Source: Curvibacter sp. (GTDB lineage: Bacteria; Pseudomonadota; Gammaproteobacteria; Burkholderiales; Burkholderiaceae_C). Taken from it: a stretch of 22,763 nucleotides of DNA. The number at the start of each line of letters is the position of its first letter. The first letter of the stretch is position 1. The stretch is taken from positions 1-22,763 of the forward strand of contig DNQP01000292.1 in assembly GCA_003500955.1 (NCBI GenBank), read 5' to 3'. The position numbers and the translations under genes are program-made. The notes beneath the pieces are model-generated. The model was given only the letters and a program-made list of their open reading frames with translations, did not search any database and had not been told where the DNA came from. This document shows positions 8,352-16,330 of the stretch, piece after piece.

Positions 8352-9169
8352 CGCGAGTTCCTTGCTTCTTCAATCGCCTGTCGACCGAGGCGGCGCACCA
8401 GGTGGCGACGAGCTGCAGCGCTCATCTGTGCGTCGTCACGCGCGTCCAGTTCCCAGGCCAGTTCGTTGAGCGCATCGTCCAGAGCGCTACCCTCTAGCAG
8501 CGGCCACTCGCGCGCGATCGGCCGGTCGGCCACACCGCCGACAGCCACGCGCAGACCTCCGGCATCGGCCACCGCAGCCACCGCGCAGATGGCAAAGTCA
8601 CCGTGTCGGCGGGAGAACTCCCGAAAGCCGAATCCCTGGCCCAGCCGGGCCAACGGAAAGCGCACCGCCTCGACCAGCTCGTCCCCCGCGCGCGCGGTGC
8701 TGAGCATGCCGGTGAAAAATTCCTCGGCAGTCAATTCACGCCGGGCCTTGGCGTTGCGAAGCAGGACGCGCCCCTTGAGGGCCAGCAGGCACAGTGGCAA
8801 CTCGGCCGAGGGATCGGCGTGTGCTATGGAGCCGCAGACCGTGCCGCGGTTACGGATCTGGAAGTGCGAAATCCAAGGCAGGGCCTGCTGAAGCAGTGGC
8901 AGTTCCTGCGCCAGGCCAGGCCGCCACTCCAACGCAGCCTGCGTCACCGCCGCCCCAACCTGCAACTGCCCCTGCTGGACGCTGAGCTCACTGAGCGAAG
9001 CGATGCGCGAAATGTCCACCAGCATGTCCGGCTGAGCCAGACGCATGTTGAGCACCGCCATCAGAGACTGACCGCCAGCGAGGATGCGCACGTCTCCGCC
9101 ACGCGCGAGCAGTTCGCAGGCATGCTCGGTGCTGTCTGCACGGATGTAGTCAAATGCTGCGGGCTTCAT
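8348..9169 (-). CDS. hmfB: FAD-binding subunit of molybdenum hydroxylase, probable HmfB
   Basis: A 273-residue FAD-binding medium subunit of the CoxM/xanthine dehydrogenase type. The FAD motifs are AGGQSL (31-36) and IRNRGTVCGSIAHADP (105-120). I place the start at the ATG at 9169, giving MKPAAFDYIRA and an ATGA overlap with the upstream large-subunit gene; the frame is open further upstream but would run into hmfA. The length and the absence of a cysteine-rich insertion argue against the 4-hydroxybenzoyl-CoA reductase beta subunit, which carries an extra [4Fe-4S] cluster. This fits an oxidising hydroxylase rather than a reductive enzyme. Confidence 0.9.
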   Translation of the reverse strand: MKPAAFDYIRADSTEHACELLARGGDVRILAGGQSLMAVLNMRLAQPDMLVDISRIASLSELSVQQGQLQVGAAVTQAALEWRPGLAQELPLLQQALPWISHFQIRNRGTVCGSIAHADPSAELPLCLLALKGRVLLRNAKARRELTAEEFFTGMLSTARAGDELVEAVRFPLARLGQGFGFREFSRRHGDFAICAVAAVADAGGLRVAVGGVADRPIAREWPLLEGSALDDALNELAWELDARDDAQMSAAARRHLVRRLGRQAIEEARNSR

Positions 9170-12150
9170 GCACGCACTCCCAACCGAGTCAAAAGGCGCC
9201 GCCACCAACTGGGACGTGCTGTAGTCCCTCCGGCCTGGCGTCCGAGCGATTCAAAGAGCTGGGCCACGATGATTCGGGCCGCGCCCTCGAGCATGCGGCT
9301 GCCCACCATGGCCACCTTGCCACCCACCTGGGCTCGGTAGTCGTAGCGCAGCCGAGTACCACCGGGCGTGGCTGTCAGGGTCACCAGGCCGTCGCCAGCA
9401 CCGGTGCCCAAGGCCGAACGGCCGCTGCCGGCCAATCGCAGGCTATGCGGCGCATTAATATCCGAGAGCATGATTTCGGCTTCGTAGCGCGCCTTGACCA
9501 AGCCCACGCCCACGGTTACCTCGGCACGGTAGCGGTTGGGGCCGCTGGACTGCAGCGCATGGCAGCCCGGGATGACCCGCGCCAGCGCCACCGGATCGAG
9601 CAGCACCGCGAACACCTTCTCGGGCGGCGCGGGGATATCCACTTCACCCTGAGCCTGCAGGGCCAGTCCCTCGCCCGCGGGCAGCGCCGCCATCGGGACG
9701 GGTCGCTCCCTCGGTTCCGGATCGGCCGGCTGTAGCAGCGCCAGCACGCGTCCGGGCGTCAACGGAAGCCGCACATCCTCGAGGTCCATCCTCGGGCGCA
9801 GCGCATCGGCAAAGGCGTTGGCGATGCACACCGGCGTGCTCATGTTGTTGCCTTCGCCCAGCCCCTTGGCGCCAAGCGGAGTGAAGGGCGAAGGCGTCTC
9901 CATGTGCACGATCACCGGATCAACCATTTCGCAGGCCGTGGGCATCAGGTAATCGGCCAGGGTGCCAGATTGGAAGCTGCCATCGCCGCCGTAGCGGAAC
10001 TCCTCCAGCAGCGCGGCGCCCACGCCCTGGGCAAAGGCGCCCCGGATCTGGCCGTCGGCCAGCGCAGGGTTGAGCAGTCGGCCAGCATCGTGGCCGGTGA
10101 TATAGCGGTCGACACGCACCCCGCCGGTGTCTGGATCGATTTCCAGGCCGCACAAGTCGAACACGAAGCCGTAGGCGGCCGAGGTGTTGACGCGATCGGC
10201 CTCGTCGGGGGCGCTGAGCACCTCGGGCGTCCAGAATGCGGTCTCACGCAAACCCGGGCTGACGCCGTCTGGTAGCAGGGCTGGCGCCCAATGTGGATTG
10301 GCGGCCAGCCGGGTGAAGGGCTGGCGCTGGCTAGGATCGTCCCGGTTGTAGATTTCGCCGCCGGAGAAGACCACCTGCTCGACGGCGCAGTGAAAATGGT
10401 CGGCGGCGATCAACGCCAGCTTGTCGCGTATCCTGCAAGCGGCCAGATGCACGACACCAGCCACCGCGCCGGCAAAGCGGCTAGAGTAATTGCCCGCCGC
10501 CACGGACCAGGCATCCTTGGCGGTGTCGAATTCCACGTTGACCACGATCTGCCGTGGCTGCAGGCCTAGCGCGTCGGCCACCACCTGCGCGCACACCGTC
10601 ATGTGCCCCTGGCCGGCAGGCGCCGAGGCGATGGTGACATTCACCCCGCCCAGCAGGTCGACCGAGACTGTGGCGCTGGCGATGGCACCGTTCTTGGGCC
10701 CAGCCTTCGCGCGCTGTGCGGGCGTGAGCACCGTGCTGATGTAGCCCATGTTGGAGACCGAGGGCTCCACGATGGCGGCCATGCCGATGCCGTACAGGCG
10801 GCCGGTGGCGCGCACGGCCTCCTGACGTTCGTACAGCCCCAGAGCGCGAGCCTGTGCCATCACAGCCTGGCTCATACCCAGATAGTCACCCGAATCCAGC
10901 AGCGCACCGGCGGCGGCACGATAGGGGAACCGGTCGGCCGGCACGAAGTTGAGCTGACGCAGCACCAGCGGATCAATGCCCAGGGCCGCGGCTATCCGGT
11001 CCATCAGACGCTCCAGGGCGTAGTACACCTGTGGGCCACCAAAGCCTCGCACCAGACCGGTGGGCGTCTTGTTGGTCACCACCACCCGGTTGCGCACGCT
11101 CAGGTGCTCGATGTCGTAGGCGCCGCTGAGGCAACCGTGCATGCGGTAGAACGTGGCCGGTTCCGGCGCACGCACATAGGCGCCCACCTCGTCCACCTGG
11201 TCCCAGTGCAGCGCGACGATGCGACCGTCAGGCCGTACGTCAGCGGCGATCGTGCTCATGCGTGCGGTAGCCGAGGTGGCCGCACTCAGATGCTCCAACC
11301 GGTCCTCGACCCATTTCACCGGCGCACCGGCCTTGCGCGCGGCCAGGCACATCAGCACCACGTAGGGAAACACCGCCTGCTTGACGCCGAAGCTGCCACC
11401 GGAATCGCGCGGCACCTTGTGACGCAGCTTGTTGCCCGGAACCTTCAGCGCCAGGGCCATGACCGCGTGCAGCGAGAACGGCCCCATGAAATTGGAGAGA
11501 GCCTCGTAGCCGTCGTCCTCGCCCAGGTATTCGGACAAGACCACGGCGCATTCCATGGGAGAGCAGCTGTTGCGCGGATAGTGCACCGTGGTGCTGATGC
11601 GCCGGGTTCCGGCCTGCACCGCATCGGGCTGGCCGTAGCTGAAATTGCGGTCCGATACCACGTTGCTGCCCACGGCGTCATGCAGCAGAACGGCCTGCGC
11701 GTCCAGCGCCTGTGGGATACCCACCACCGTCGGCAAAGGCTCGTAGTTGGCCCGGATCAAATCCAGGGCATCTTCGGCTATGTAGCGGTCATCGGCCACC
11801 ACCACGGCCACCGGCTCGCCGACATAGCGCACCCGGTCAACCGCAAGCGCCCAGTGCTGCATGGGCTGCTTGACGCCAACCACGAAGGGCTGCGACCAGC
11901 GCTGCACGTCTTCGCCCGTGAGCACCGTGCGCACACCGGGCAGGGCCACTGCAGCACTGACGTCCAGCCCGGTGAGTCGGGCATGGGCATGGGGGGAGCG
12001 CAAGACCGCCGCCTGCAGGGTACCAGGCTTGGTGCCGACATCGTCTGCATAGGCGCCGCGCCCGCTGAGCAGAGGAGCGTCTTCCAGGCGCTCCATGGAC
12101 TGTCCGACATAGGCGGTACCGCCTGACGCCAGACGACGTTCTGCTTGCAC
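9166..12150 (-). CDS. hmfA: molybdopterin large subunit with fused C-terminal CoxG-like domain, probable 2-furoyl-CoA dehydrogenase HmfA
   Basis: A 994-residue catalytic subunit of the xanthine dehydrogenase family. The a/b-hammerhead domain spans about 15-145. Cofactor-binding motifs are GGSFGVK (251-257), RGFGGPQ (368-374) and GQGHMT (513-518), and the proposed catalytic base is Glu766 in GAKGLGEG (760-767). The CODH active-loop sequence VAYRCSFR is absent, so it is not form I CO dehydrogenase. After a linker (about 805-825), residues 826-975 form an SRPBCC/CoxG-like domain with IPAPPEKVFAVLLDP and VIPGC, then a basic tail WWRRLLTRLG. With HmfBC it would hydroxylate 2-furoyl-CoA at C5 using water. 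The start is GTG, supported by GAGGAG 5 nt upstream. Assignment rests on hmfABCDE gene order; the CoxG fusion is unusual. Confidence 0.88.
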   Translation of the reverse strand: MQAERRLASGGTAYVGQSMERLEDAPLLSGRGAYADDVGTKPGTLQAAVLRSPHAHARLTGLDVSAAVALPGVRTVLTGEDVQRWSQPFVVGVKQPMQHWALAVDRVRYVGEPVAVVVADDRYIAEDALDLIRANYEPLPTVVGIPQALDAQAVLLHDAVGSNVVSDRNFSYGQPDAVQAGTRRISTTVHYPRNSCSPMECAVVLSEYLGEDDGYEALSNFMGPFSLHAVMALALKVPGNKLRHKVPRDSGGSFGVKQAVFPYVVLMCLAARKAGAPVKWVEDRLEHLSAATSATARMSTIAADVRPDGRIVALHWDQVDEVGAYVRAPEPATFYRMHGCLSGAYDIEHLSVRNRVVVTNKTPTGLVRGFGGPQVYYALERLMDRIAAALGIDPLVLRQLNFVPADRFPYRAAAGALLDSGDYLGMSQAVMAQARALGLYERQEAVRATGRLYGIGMAAIVEPSVSNMGYISTVLTPAQRAKAGPKNGAIASATVSVDLLGGVNVTIASAPAGQGHMTVCAQVVADALGLQPRQIVVNVEFDTAKDAWSVAAGNYSSRFAGAVAGVVHLAACRIRDKLALIAADHFHCAVEQVVFSGGEIYNRDDPSQRQPFTRLAANPHWAPALLPDGVSPGLRETAFWTPEVLSAPDEADRVNTSAAYGFVFDLCGLEIDPDTGGVRVDRYITGHDAGRLLNPALADGQIRGAFAQGVGAALLEEFRYGGDGSFQSGTLADYLMPTACEMVDPVIVHMETPSPFTPLGAKGLGEGNNMSTPVCIANAFADALRPRMDLEDVRLPLTPGRVLALLQPADPEPRERPVPMAALPAGEGLALQAQGEVDIPAPPEKVFAVLLDPVALARVIPGCHALQSSGPNRYRAEVTVGVGLVKARYEAEIMLSDINAPHSLRLAGSGRSALGTGAGDGLVTLTATPGGTRLRYDYRAQVGGKVAMVGSRMLEGAARIIVAQLFESLGRQAGGTTARPSWWRRLLTRLGVRA

Positions 12151-12288
12151 TGTGTCTCCTCTGGTTCCTAGGGAACCTTGCTGTTTGATACAGGCAAGTG
12201 TCGCCAGGGACCGGCTGCCAGCCGAACACTAGAGTCCGGTCTTGGATCGAGGAGTCGGGAAACTATCCAAATAGTCTGATGATTTCTG
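12151..12288 (-). promoter_or_regulatory. control region upstream of hmfA with several inverted repeats
   Basis: These 138 bp between the AraC gene and hmfA hold four short dyads: GGTTCC-TAG-GGAACC at 12163-12177; CTTGCTGT-TTGAT-ACAGGCAAG at 12177-12198, with one bulged base; CGGCTG-C-CAGCCG at 12212-12224; and ACTAT-CCAA-ATAGT at 12262-12275. GACCGG (12209-12214) and CCGGTC (12236-12241) form a wider dyad around the third. They are candidate operators or leader hairpins. I cannot point to a clear -35/-10 pair. That this is the hmfA operon promoter is inferred from its position. Confidence 0.5.
12156..12161 (-). promoter_or_regulatory. Shine-Dalgarno of hmfA supporting a GTG start
   Basis: On the minus strand GAGGAG lies 5 nt before the GTG at 12148-12150. 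It decides the start of hmfA, which has no ATG nearby. The first dyad (12163-12177) begins one base upstream, so a hairpin there could influence ribosome access. Nearly the same leader, AGAGGAGACAC, precedes the second binding-protein gene at 20912. Confidence 0.7.
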
Positions 12289-13161
12289 TCAGAACTGTGG
12301 ATCGCGTGCTTCCACGGGGGGCTCGAAGAGGTTGACTTTGCGCCGATAGTCAGTAGGCGTAATGCCAAGGTGGGCGCGGAAAAAGCGTGCGAAATGACTG
12401 GGCGCGGAAAAGCCCAGGTCGTAGGCAATGTCACCTACCGCGTCCGGTCCGTGCGTGAGGCGCTGCACCGCGGCCTCGAAGCGCAGCACATTGGCATAGA
12501 CGAGCGGGGTGACCTGGGTATCGCGCTGGAAGAGGGAGAAGAAGTGTGCGCGCGACAGGCCGGCCTGGCTGGCCAGGGCATCGGCATCAAAGTCCTGGCC
12601 CACGTCCTGACGCATCTGGGCGATGGCGCGGCGGATGCGCGGGTCCATCGCCGATGGCGGGCGGCTGCGCAGCAGGCTGGCCAAATCGCGCCAGCCCGAG
12701 CTGCTCTCGATCACCTCGATGATCAGGTCGAACAGCAGGTGTTCCAGGCGCATCGGCGAAACTTCATCAGCCCACCACAGCTCGAGCACGAACTCTTCGA
12801 TGTTTTTTCGGGTGTTCGCATTGAGTTGCACCGTGGACTGAGAGAAAAAATGTGGGTGCCCCGACTGCGCCAGCGAACGTTGAATCTCGGCCAGCCAGCT
12901 CGGTTCAATGTAGAGCGCCAGGATCAAGGTACGTTCGGGCGCCGTGTGCTCGTATGCATGATGCTCCCAGGCGTTGACCAGCACGGCCAGGTCGTCGGTC
13001 AGCGGTGCGAGCTGTCCTCGCACCCGGAACGCGCTGTCGGCGCCGCCCGCCTTGATCAGGATGTGACAATGGTGATGGGCGTGTCCCACCAGCGGTGCAT
13101 TCATGTCGAGCAAGGCGACACGACCGAAGCGGCCCTGGAATATCTTGACGGCAGAGGACAC
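12289..13161 (-). CDS. AraC-family transcriptional regulator
   Basis: A 290-residue AraC/XylS-type regulator. The N-terminal half is a cupin-like ligand-sensing domain with a histidine-rich segment HAHHHCHILIKAGG (27-40). The C-terminal domain has two helix-turn-helix units: ALASQAGLSRAHFFSLFQRD (about 195-214) and DIAYDLGFSAPSHFARFFRA (about 244-263). I prefer the GTG at 13161, where VSSAVKIFQGRFGRV begins the conserved part. An in-frame TTG at 13224 would add 21 residues that look non-native, and no strong Shine-Dalgarno helps decide. It lies between the two gene blocks in the same direction and just upstream of hmfA. Activation of hmfA, and perhaps of both blocks, by a furan acid or CoA ester is plausible. 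C. basilensis uses LysR-type HmfR1 in this role. Confidence 0.88.
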   Translation of the reverse strand: MSSAVKIFQGRFGRVALLDMNAPLVGHAHHHCHILIKAGGADSAFRVRGQLAPLTDDLAVLVNAWEHHAYEHTAPERTLILALYIEPSWLAEIQRSLAQSGHPHFFSQSTVQLNANTRKNIEEFVLELWWADEVSPMRLEHLLFDLIIEVIESSSGWRDLASLLRSRPPSAMDPRIRRAIAQMRQDVGQDFDADALASQAGLSRAHFFSLFQRDTQVTPLVYANVLRFEAAVQRLTHGPDAVGDIAYDLGFSAPSHFARFFRAHLGITPTDYRRKVNLFEPPVEARDPQF

Positions 13162-13241
13162 GTTAAACGACAACCCGGCTAAGCAGACCCGCACAGCATA
13201 ACGGGCTACGACCAAGGTCGGCAAGCCGGATAACCCTAAAT

Positions 13242-13258
13242 ACCGGGGCCCCGCCGGT
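13242..13258 (-). terminator. weak candidate terminator after the aldehyde dehydrogenase gene
   Basis: A GC-rich inverted repeat, ACCGG at 13242-13246 and CCGGT at 13254-13258 around GGCCCCG, follows the aldehyde dehydrogenase stop by about 25 bp. On the minus strand it is followed by the AT-rich TATTTA but not by a true T-run. It may attenuate read-through from the upstream block into the AraC gene. It could equally be unrelated GC-rich sequence. Confidence 0.25.
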
Positions 13259-13283
13259 GCGCCCGGATTCCCCAGCCTTGGGC

Positions 13284-14741
13284 TCAGGGGTTGACCACGC
13301 CAGCGTTCTGGTAAATGTGCTTGATCTCCATGAAGTCGATCAGGGCGTCATAACCGTGCAGGCGGCCCAGGCCGCTGCGACGGTAGCCGCCGGTCTCGGC
13401 CTCCGCAAACAGCTTGTTATGGTCGTTGAGCCAGACCGTACCGTTGCGCAGCGCTCGGGCTACACGCATCTGGCGCGAGCCATCCCGGGTCCATACGCTG
13501 GCCGACAGGCCGTACTCGGTGTGGTTGGCGCGCTTGACAGCCTCCTGTTCGTCCTCGAACTGCTCCAGCACCACGAAGGGGCCAAAAATCTCGTCCTGCA
13601 CGAAGAAGGCATGGGTGTCGCGGTGCGCCACCAGCGTGGGGGTCATGAAGTGGCCGCTGGCGGGCAGGCCGGCGGGGCGACCGCCGCGCAGGATGACCTC
13701 ATCGGCCAGTTCGGTGGCACGGGCTATCTCCTGGCTCACCCGCTGGTGCGAAGGCGCATCGATCAGCGGACCGACCTGCGCGCCCGCCGTCTCACCAGGA
13801 GCCACCACCAACGCCTGCAGCGCCTGGCTGAGTGCGGCCTTCATCTCGGCATAACGCGAGGCATGCACCAGCACCCGGCGCGCCGCGGTGCACTGCTGGC
13901 CGGAGATGATGGTGGCCGCCGCGGCCAGCTGCGGGGCGATGCGCGCCACATCCACATCGTCGAACACCAGGCAGCAGGACTTGCCCCCCAGCTCCAGCGA
14001 CAGCTTCTTCATCGTCGGTGCTGCCGCGGCCATGATGCGCTGGCCCGTGGCGTTCGAGCCGGTGAAGCTAATCACATCGACCTCGGGCGAGGTGGTCAGC
14101 GCCTGCGCCACCGCATGGCCGCGTTCGTTCACCAAGTTGAGCACCCCGCGTGGCAGCTCGGCCACCGCGTGCAGCTCGGCCAGCACGGCGGCGGTGATCA
14201 GCGCCGTCTGCGGTGCCGGCTTGATGACGGTGGTGCAGCCGGCGGCTAGGGCCGGCGTGAGCGAACGGATCAGCAGCACCACCGGCGCATTCCACGGCAC
14301 GATGATGCCGACCACACCGGCAGGCTCCTTGAGCAGGGTGGAGTAGACACCGGGCTCGACCTCGAACACATGGCCGGGGATGTAACGCGCCAGACCGGCG
14401 TAGTAGCGGATCTCGGAGATGGCCCCGCCGATCTCCCCGCGCGACTGCGCCAGCACCTTGCCGTTCTCCAGCGTCAGCAGGCGCGCCAGCTCCTCGCTGC
14501 GGGCTTCCAGCCGGTCGGCCCACTTGAGCATCACCATCTGGCGCAGCCGGGGTGACTGGGCCCAGTCCGGGCGATCGAAGGCACGGCGGGCGGCGGCCAT
14601 CGCCGCTTCGGCGTCTACGGCCTCACTGGCCGCATAGCGGCCGATCAAACGGCCATCGGCCGGGTTCAGACTGGCCTCGAACTGGCCGCCGTGGGAAGGC
14701 TGCCATTGGCCGTCAATCAGGTTGAGCGCTTGCTGGGCCAT
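13284..14741 (-). CDS. NAD(P)-dependent aldehyde dehydrogenase
   Basis: A full-length aldehyde dehydrogenase of 485 residues. Key residues are Asn151 in PWNAP, Lys174 in IKPAPQT, the coenzyme motif FTGSNATG (226-233), the general base Glu250 in LELGGK, the nucleophile Cys284 in GQQCTAAR, and Glu384 in DEIFGPF. It oxidises an aldehyde to a carboxylate in the cytoplasm. It starts 9 bp after the SDR gene, so the two would act in sequence from alcohol to aldehyde to acid. In the context of HmfFG a furan aldehyde such as furfural, HMF or 5-formyl-2-furoate is a reasonable candidate. The substrate cannot be read from sequence. Confidence 0.9.
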   Translation of the reverse strand: MAQQALNLIDGQWQPSHGGQFEASLNPADGRLIGRYAASEAVDAEAAMAAARRAFDRPDWAQSPRLRQMVMLKWADRLEARSEELARLLTLENGKVLAQSRGEIGGAISEIRYYAGLARYIPGHVFEVEPGVYSTLLKEPAGVVGIIVPWNAPVVLLIRSLTPALAAGCTTVIKPAPQTALITAAVLAELHAVAELPRGVLNLVNERGHAVAQALTTSPEVDVISFTGSNATGQRIMAAAAPTMKKLSLELGGKSCCLVFDDVDVARIAPQLAAAATIISGQQCTAARRVLVHASRYAEMKAALSQALQALVVAPGETAGAQVGPLIDAPSHQRVSQEIARATELADEVILRGGRPAGLPASGHFMTPTLVAHRDTHAFFVQDEIFGPFVVLEQFEDEQEAVKRANHTEYGLSASVWTRDGSRQMRVARALRNGTVWLNDHNKLFAEAETGGYRRSGLGRLHGYDALIDFMEIKHIYQNAGVVNP

Positions 14742-14750
14742 CTCTTATCC

Positions 14751-15533
14751 TCAATGCATCACGGAGCCGCCATCGACCACCACGACCTGACCGGTCACGA
14801 AGTCGCTGGCGCGGCTGGCCAGGTACAGCAGGGTGCCGCACAGGTCCTCGGGCGTCACCTCGCGCTTGATGGCGCGGGTGGCGATGTTGTTGGCGCTGAG
14901 CGCGCCCTGCCAGGCCGGGTTGGCCATCGTGTTCTCACTGGCGGTCAGGCCCGGCGCCAGGGTATTGACCCGGATGCCGGCATCACCCAGCTCGCGCGCC
15001 ATGCTGCGGGTCATGGCCACCACCGCACCCTTGGAACTGACGTAGTGCAGCAGCATGGGTGCGCCCTTGAACACGGTCCCCGAGGCGATGTTGATGATCT
15101 TGCCGTAGCCCTGCGCCCGCATGGCCGGCAGCACCGCCTTGCTGCACTCAAAAGGGCCGCGCACGTTGACAGCCATCACCTTGTCCCATTCGGCACTCTC
15201 AATCTGCTCGAAAGGCTTGAGCGCCAGGTTGGTGAAGAGGCCCGCGTTGTTGACCAGGATGTCGATGCGCCCGTAGGCCCGGGTCGCGGCCTCGGCCATG
15301 GCACGGGTGGATTCGGGCGACGTCACGTCCACACGCACATCTAGGGCCCGCCCGCCTGCGGCGGTGATGGCCGCCACCGTGGCCTGGCTGTTCACCACGT
15401 CGGCGCAGACCACGGCCGCGCCTTCGGCAGCCAGCGCCTGCGCATAGCGCGCGCCGATGCCCTGAGCAGCACCGGTGACGATGGCCACCCGCCCGGCCAG
15501 GCGGGCTGCATTCTGATGGAAAGTCTGGGTCAT
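14751..15533 (-). CDS. short-chain dehydrogenase/reductase (SDR), probable alcohol dehydrogenase
   Basis: A classical SDR of 260 residues. The nucleotide-binding motif TGAAQGIG is at 20-27; Asp45 at the end of the second beta strand suggests NAD rather than NADP; NNAG is at 95-98; the catalytic set is Asn123, Ser151, Tyr164 and Lys168 (YVSSK). The C-terminus GQVVVVDGGSVMH is typical. I chose the ATG at 15533, preceded by AAGGA; the open frame upstream overlaps the hydroxylase gene. Sitting between a hydroxylase and an aldehyde dehydrogenase, it most simply oxidises a primary alcohol such as a furfuryl or hydroxymethyl group. A 3-oxoacyl-type reductase role cannot be excluded. Confidence 0.88.
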   Translation of the reverse strand: MTQTFHQNAARLAGRVAIVTGAAQGIGARYAQALAAEGAAVVCADVVNSQATVAAITAAGGRALDVRVDVTSPESTRAMAEAATRAYGRIDILVNNAGLFTNLALKPFEQIESAEWDKVMAVNVRGPFECSKAVLPAMRAQGYGKIINIASGTVFKGAPMLLHYVSSKGAVVAMTRSMARELGDAGIRVNTLAPGLTASENTMANPAWQGALSANNIATRAIKREVTPEDLCGTLLYLASRASDFVTGQVVVVDGGSVMH

Positions 15534-15543
15534 CTCGGAATCC

Positions 15544-16317
15544 TTATGTATGGGGGTGGCTGCGTTCCAGCTGCTGTTCTGCCAACTTGCGGCGATCTTC
15601 TTCCTTGCGATGGGCATCGGACATGCCATTGAACAGGGTTCCGATCACACCGCGGTCGAGGTCGCTGGTGCCAAACAGCGCGTCGCAGATGGGGAAGGTC
15701 AGGTTGAAGTTGCGGGTGTGCATGAAATCCGGGTTGTGATGCAGCACATGCATGCGCCGCACGGTGTTGACCAGTGGCACACGGTCCAGCAGCGGATGCT
15801 CGATGTGCGACAGCGTATGCAGCCCTTCGTACATCAGGAAATAGCCTGCCATGCTGATCATGGCGATGTAGCCGGCATTGGCCGTCCACAGTGCCGCCAG
15901 CACCAGGGCGGGCGGCAGGGCGGCCAACACGAACAGCACGGGGGCAAAGGGCGGGAACAGCAGGGCCCGCCAATCGCGCTGGCCGTGATAGTCCAGCGTC
16001 TTGTGCGAGAAGAACTGGTGGTGCGTCCCGACATGCCGCTTGTAGGCGGATTTCAGGACACTTTTGGGGCTGTGCAGCAAATAACGATGCGCGGCCCACT
16101 CGGCCCAGTTGCCAAACAAGAACATGGGCAGCATCACAAACGCCCATTCCTGCCACCGGGTGGACGATAGCTGGCTGGCACAGTACACGATGGTGCCCAC
16201 CGTGAAGCACAGCGTGAACGCCAGATGCATCTCTCCGCGGTACCAAGCCGGCGTGGTCTCGCGGTAGTCCTCACGGAAAGCGTGGGAACGGTCGACAATT
16301 TCTTGCTCTCGGTTCAT
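15544..16317 (-). CDS. membrane di-iron hydroxylase, fatty-acid hydroxylase/sterol desaturase superfamily
   Basis: A 257-residue integral membrane protein with the histidine clusters of the fatty-acid-hydroxylase superfamily: HRYLLH (77-82), HVGTHH (95-100), H106 and H111, HTLSHIEH (167-174), and HVLHH (190-194) with H200. About four hydrophobic stretches are visible (around 31-50, 58-75, 124-143 and 148-165), as expected for a non-heme di-iron oxygenase using O2 and an electron donor. The ATG at 16317 has an AAAGGA Shine-Dalgarno; the frame stays open upstream into livF. No ferredoxin or reductase partner is in the window. Family substrates are usually lipids, sterols or carotenoids. Its place between a furan-acid transporter and an SDR/ALDH pair suggests methyl-group hydroxylation of the imported compound, which is inference. 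Confidence 0.85.
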   Translation of the reverse strand: MNREQEIVDRSHAFREDYRETTPAWYRGEMHLAFTLCFTVGTIVYCASQLSSTRWQEWAFVMLPMFLFGNWAEWAAHRYLLHSPKSVLKSAYKRHVGTHHQFFSHKTLDYHGQRDWRALLFPPFAPVLFVLAALPPALVLAALWTANAGYIAMISMAGYFLMYEGLHTLSHIEHPLLDRVPLVNTVRRMHVLHHNPDFMHTRNFNLTFPICDALFGTSDLDRGVIGTLFNGMSDAHRKEEDRRKLAEQQLERSHPHT

Positions 16318-16330
16318 GGCACACATCCTT

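Noticed and set aside
7848..12150. Aerobic carbon monoxide dehydrogenase (coxSML) with CoxG
   Set aside because: The subunit set and CoxG-like domain suggest it, but the large subunit lacks the CODH loop VAYRCSFR and has RGFGGPQ instead, and the operon continues with an acyl-CoA ligase and a crotonase.
6305..12150. 4-hydroxybenzoyl-CoA reductase (hcrABC) with its ligase
   Set aside because: The FAD subunit is only 273 residues and shows no cysteine-rich insertion for the extra [4Fe-4S] cluster. The order with a crotonase and UbiD/UbiX nearby fits the hmf pathway better.
13162..13224. N-terminal extension of the AraC regulator from TTG at 13224
   Set aside because: The extra 21 residues do not resemble the family start, and the conserved part begins after the GTG at 13161. 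It is kept as an alternative only.
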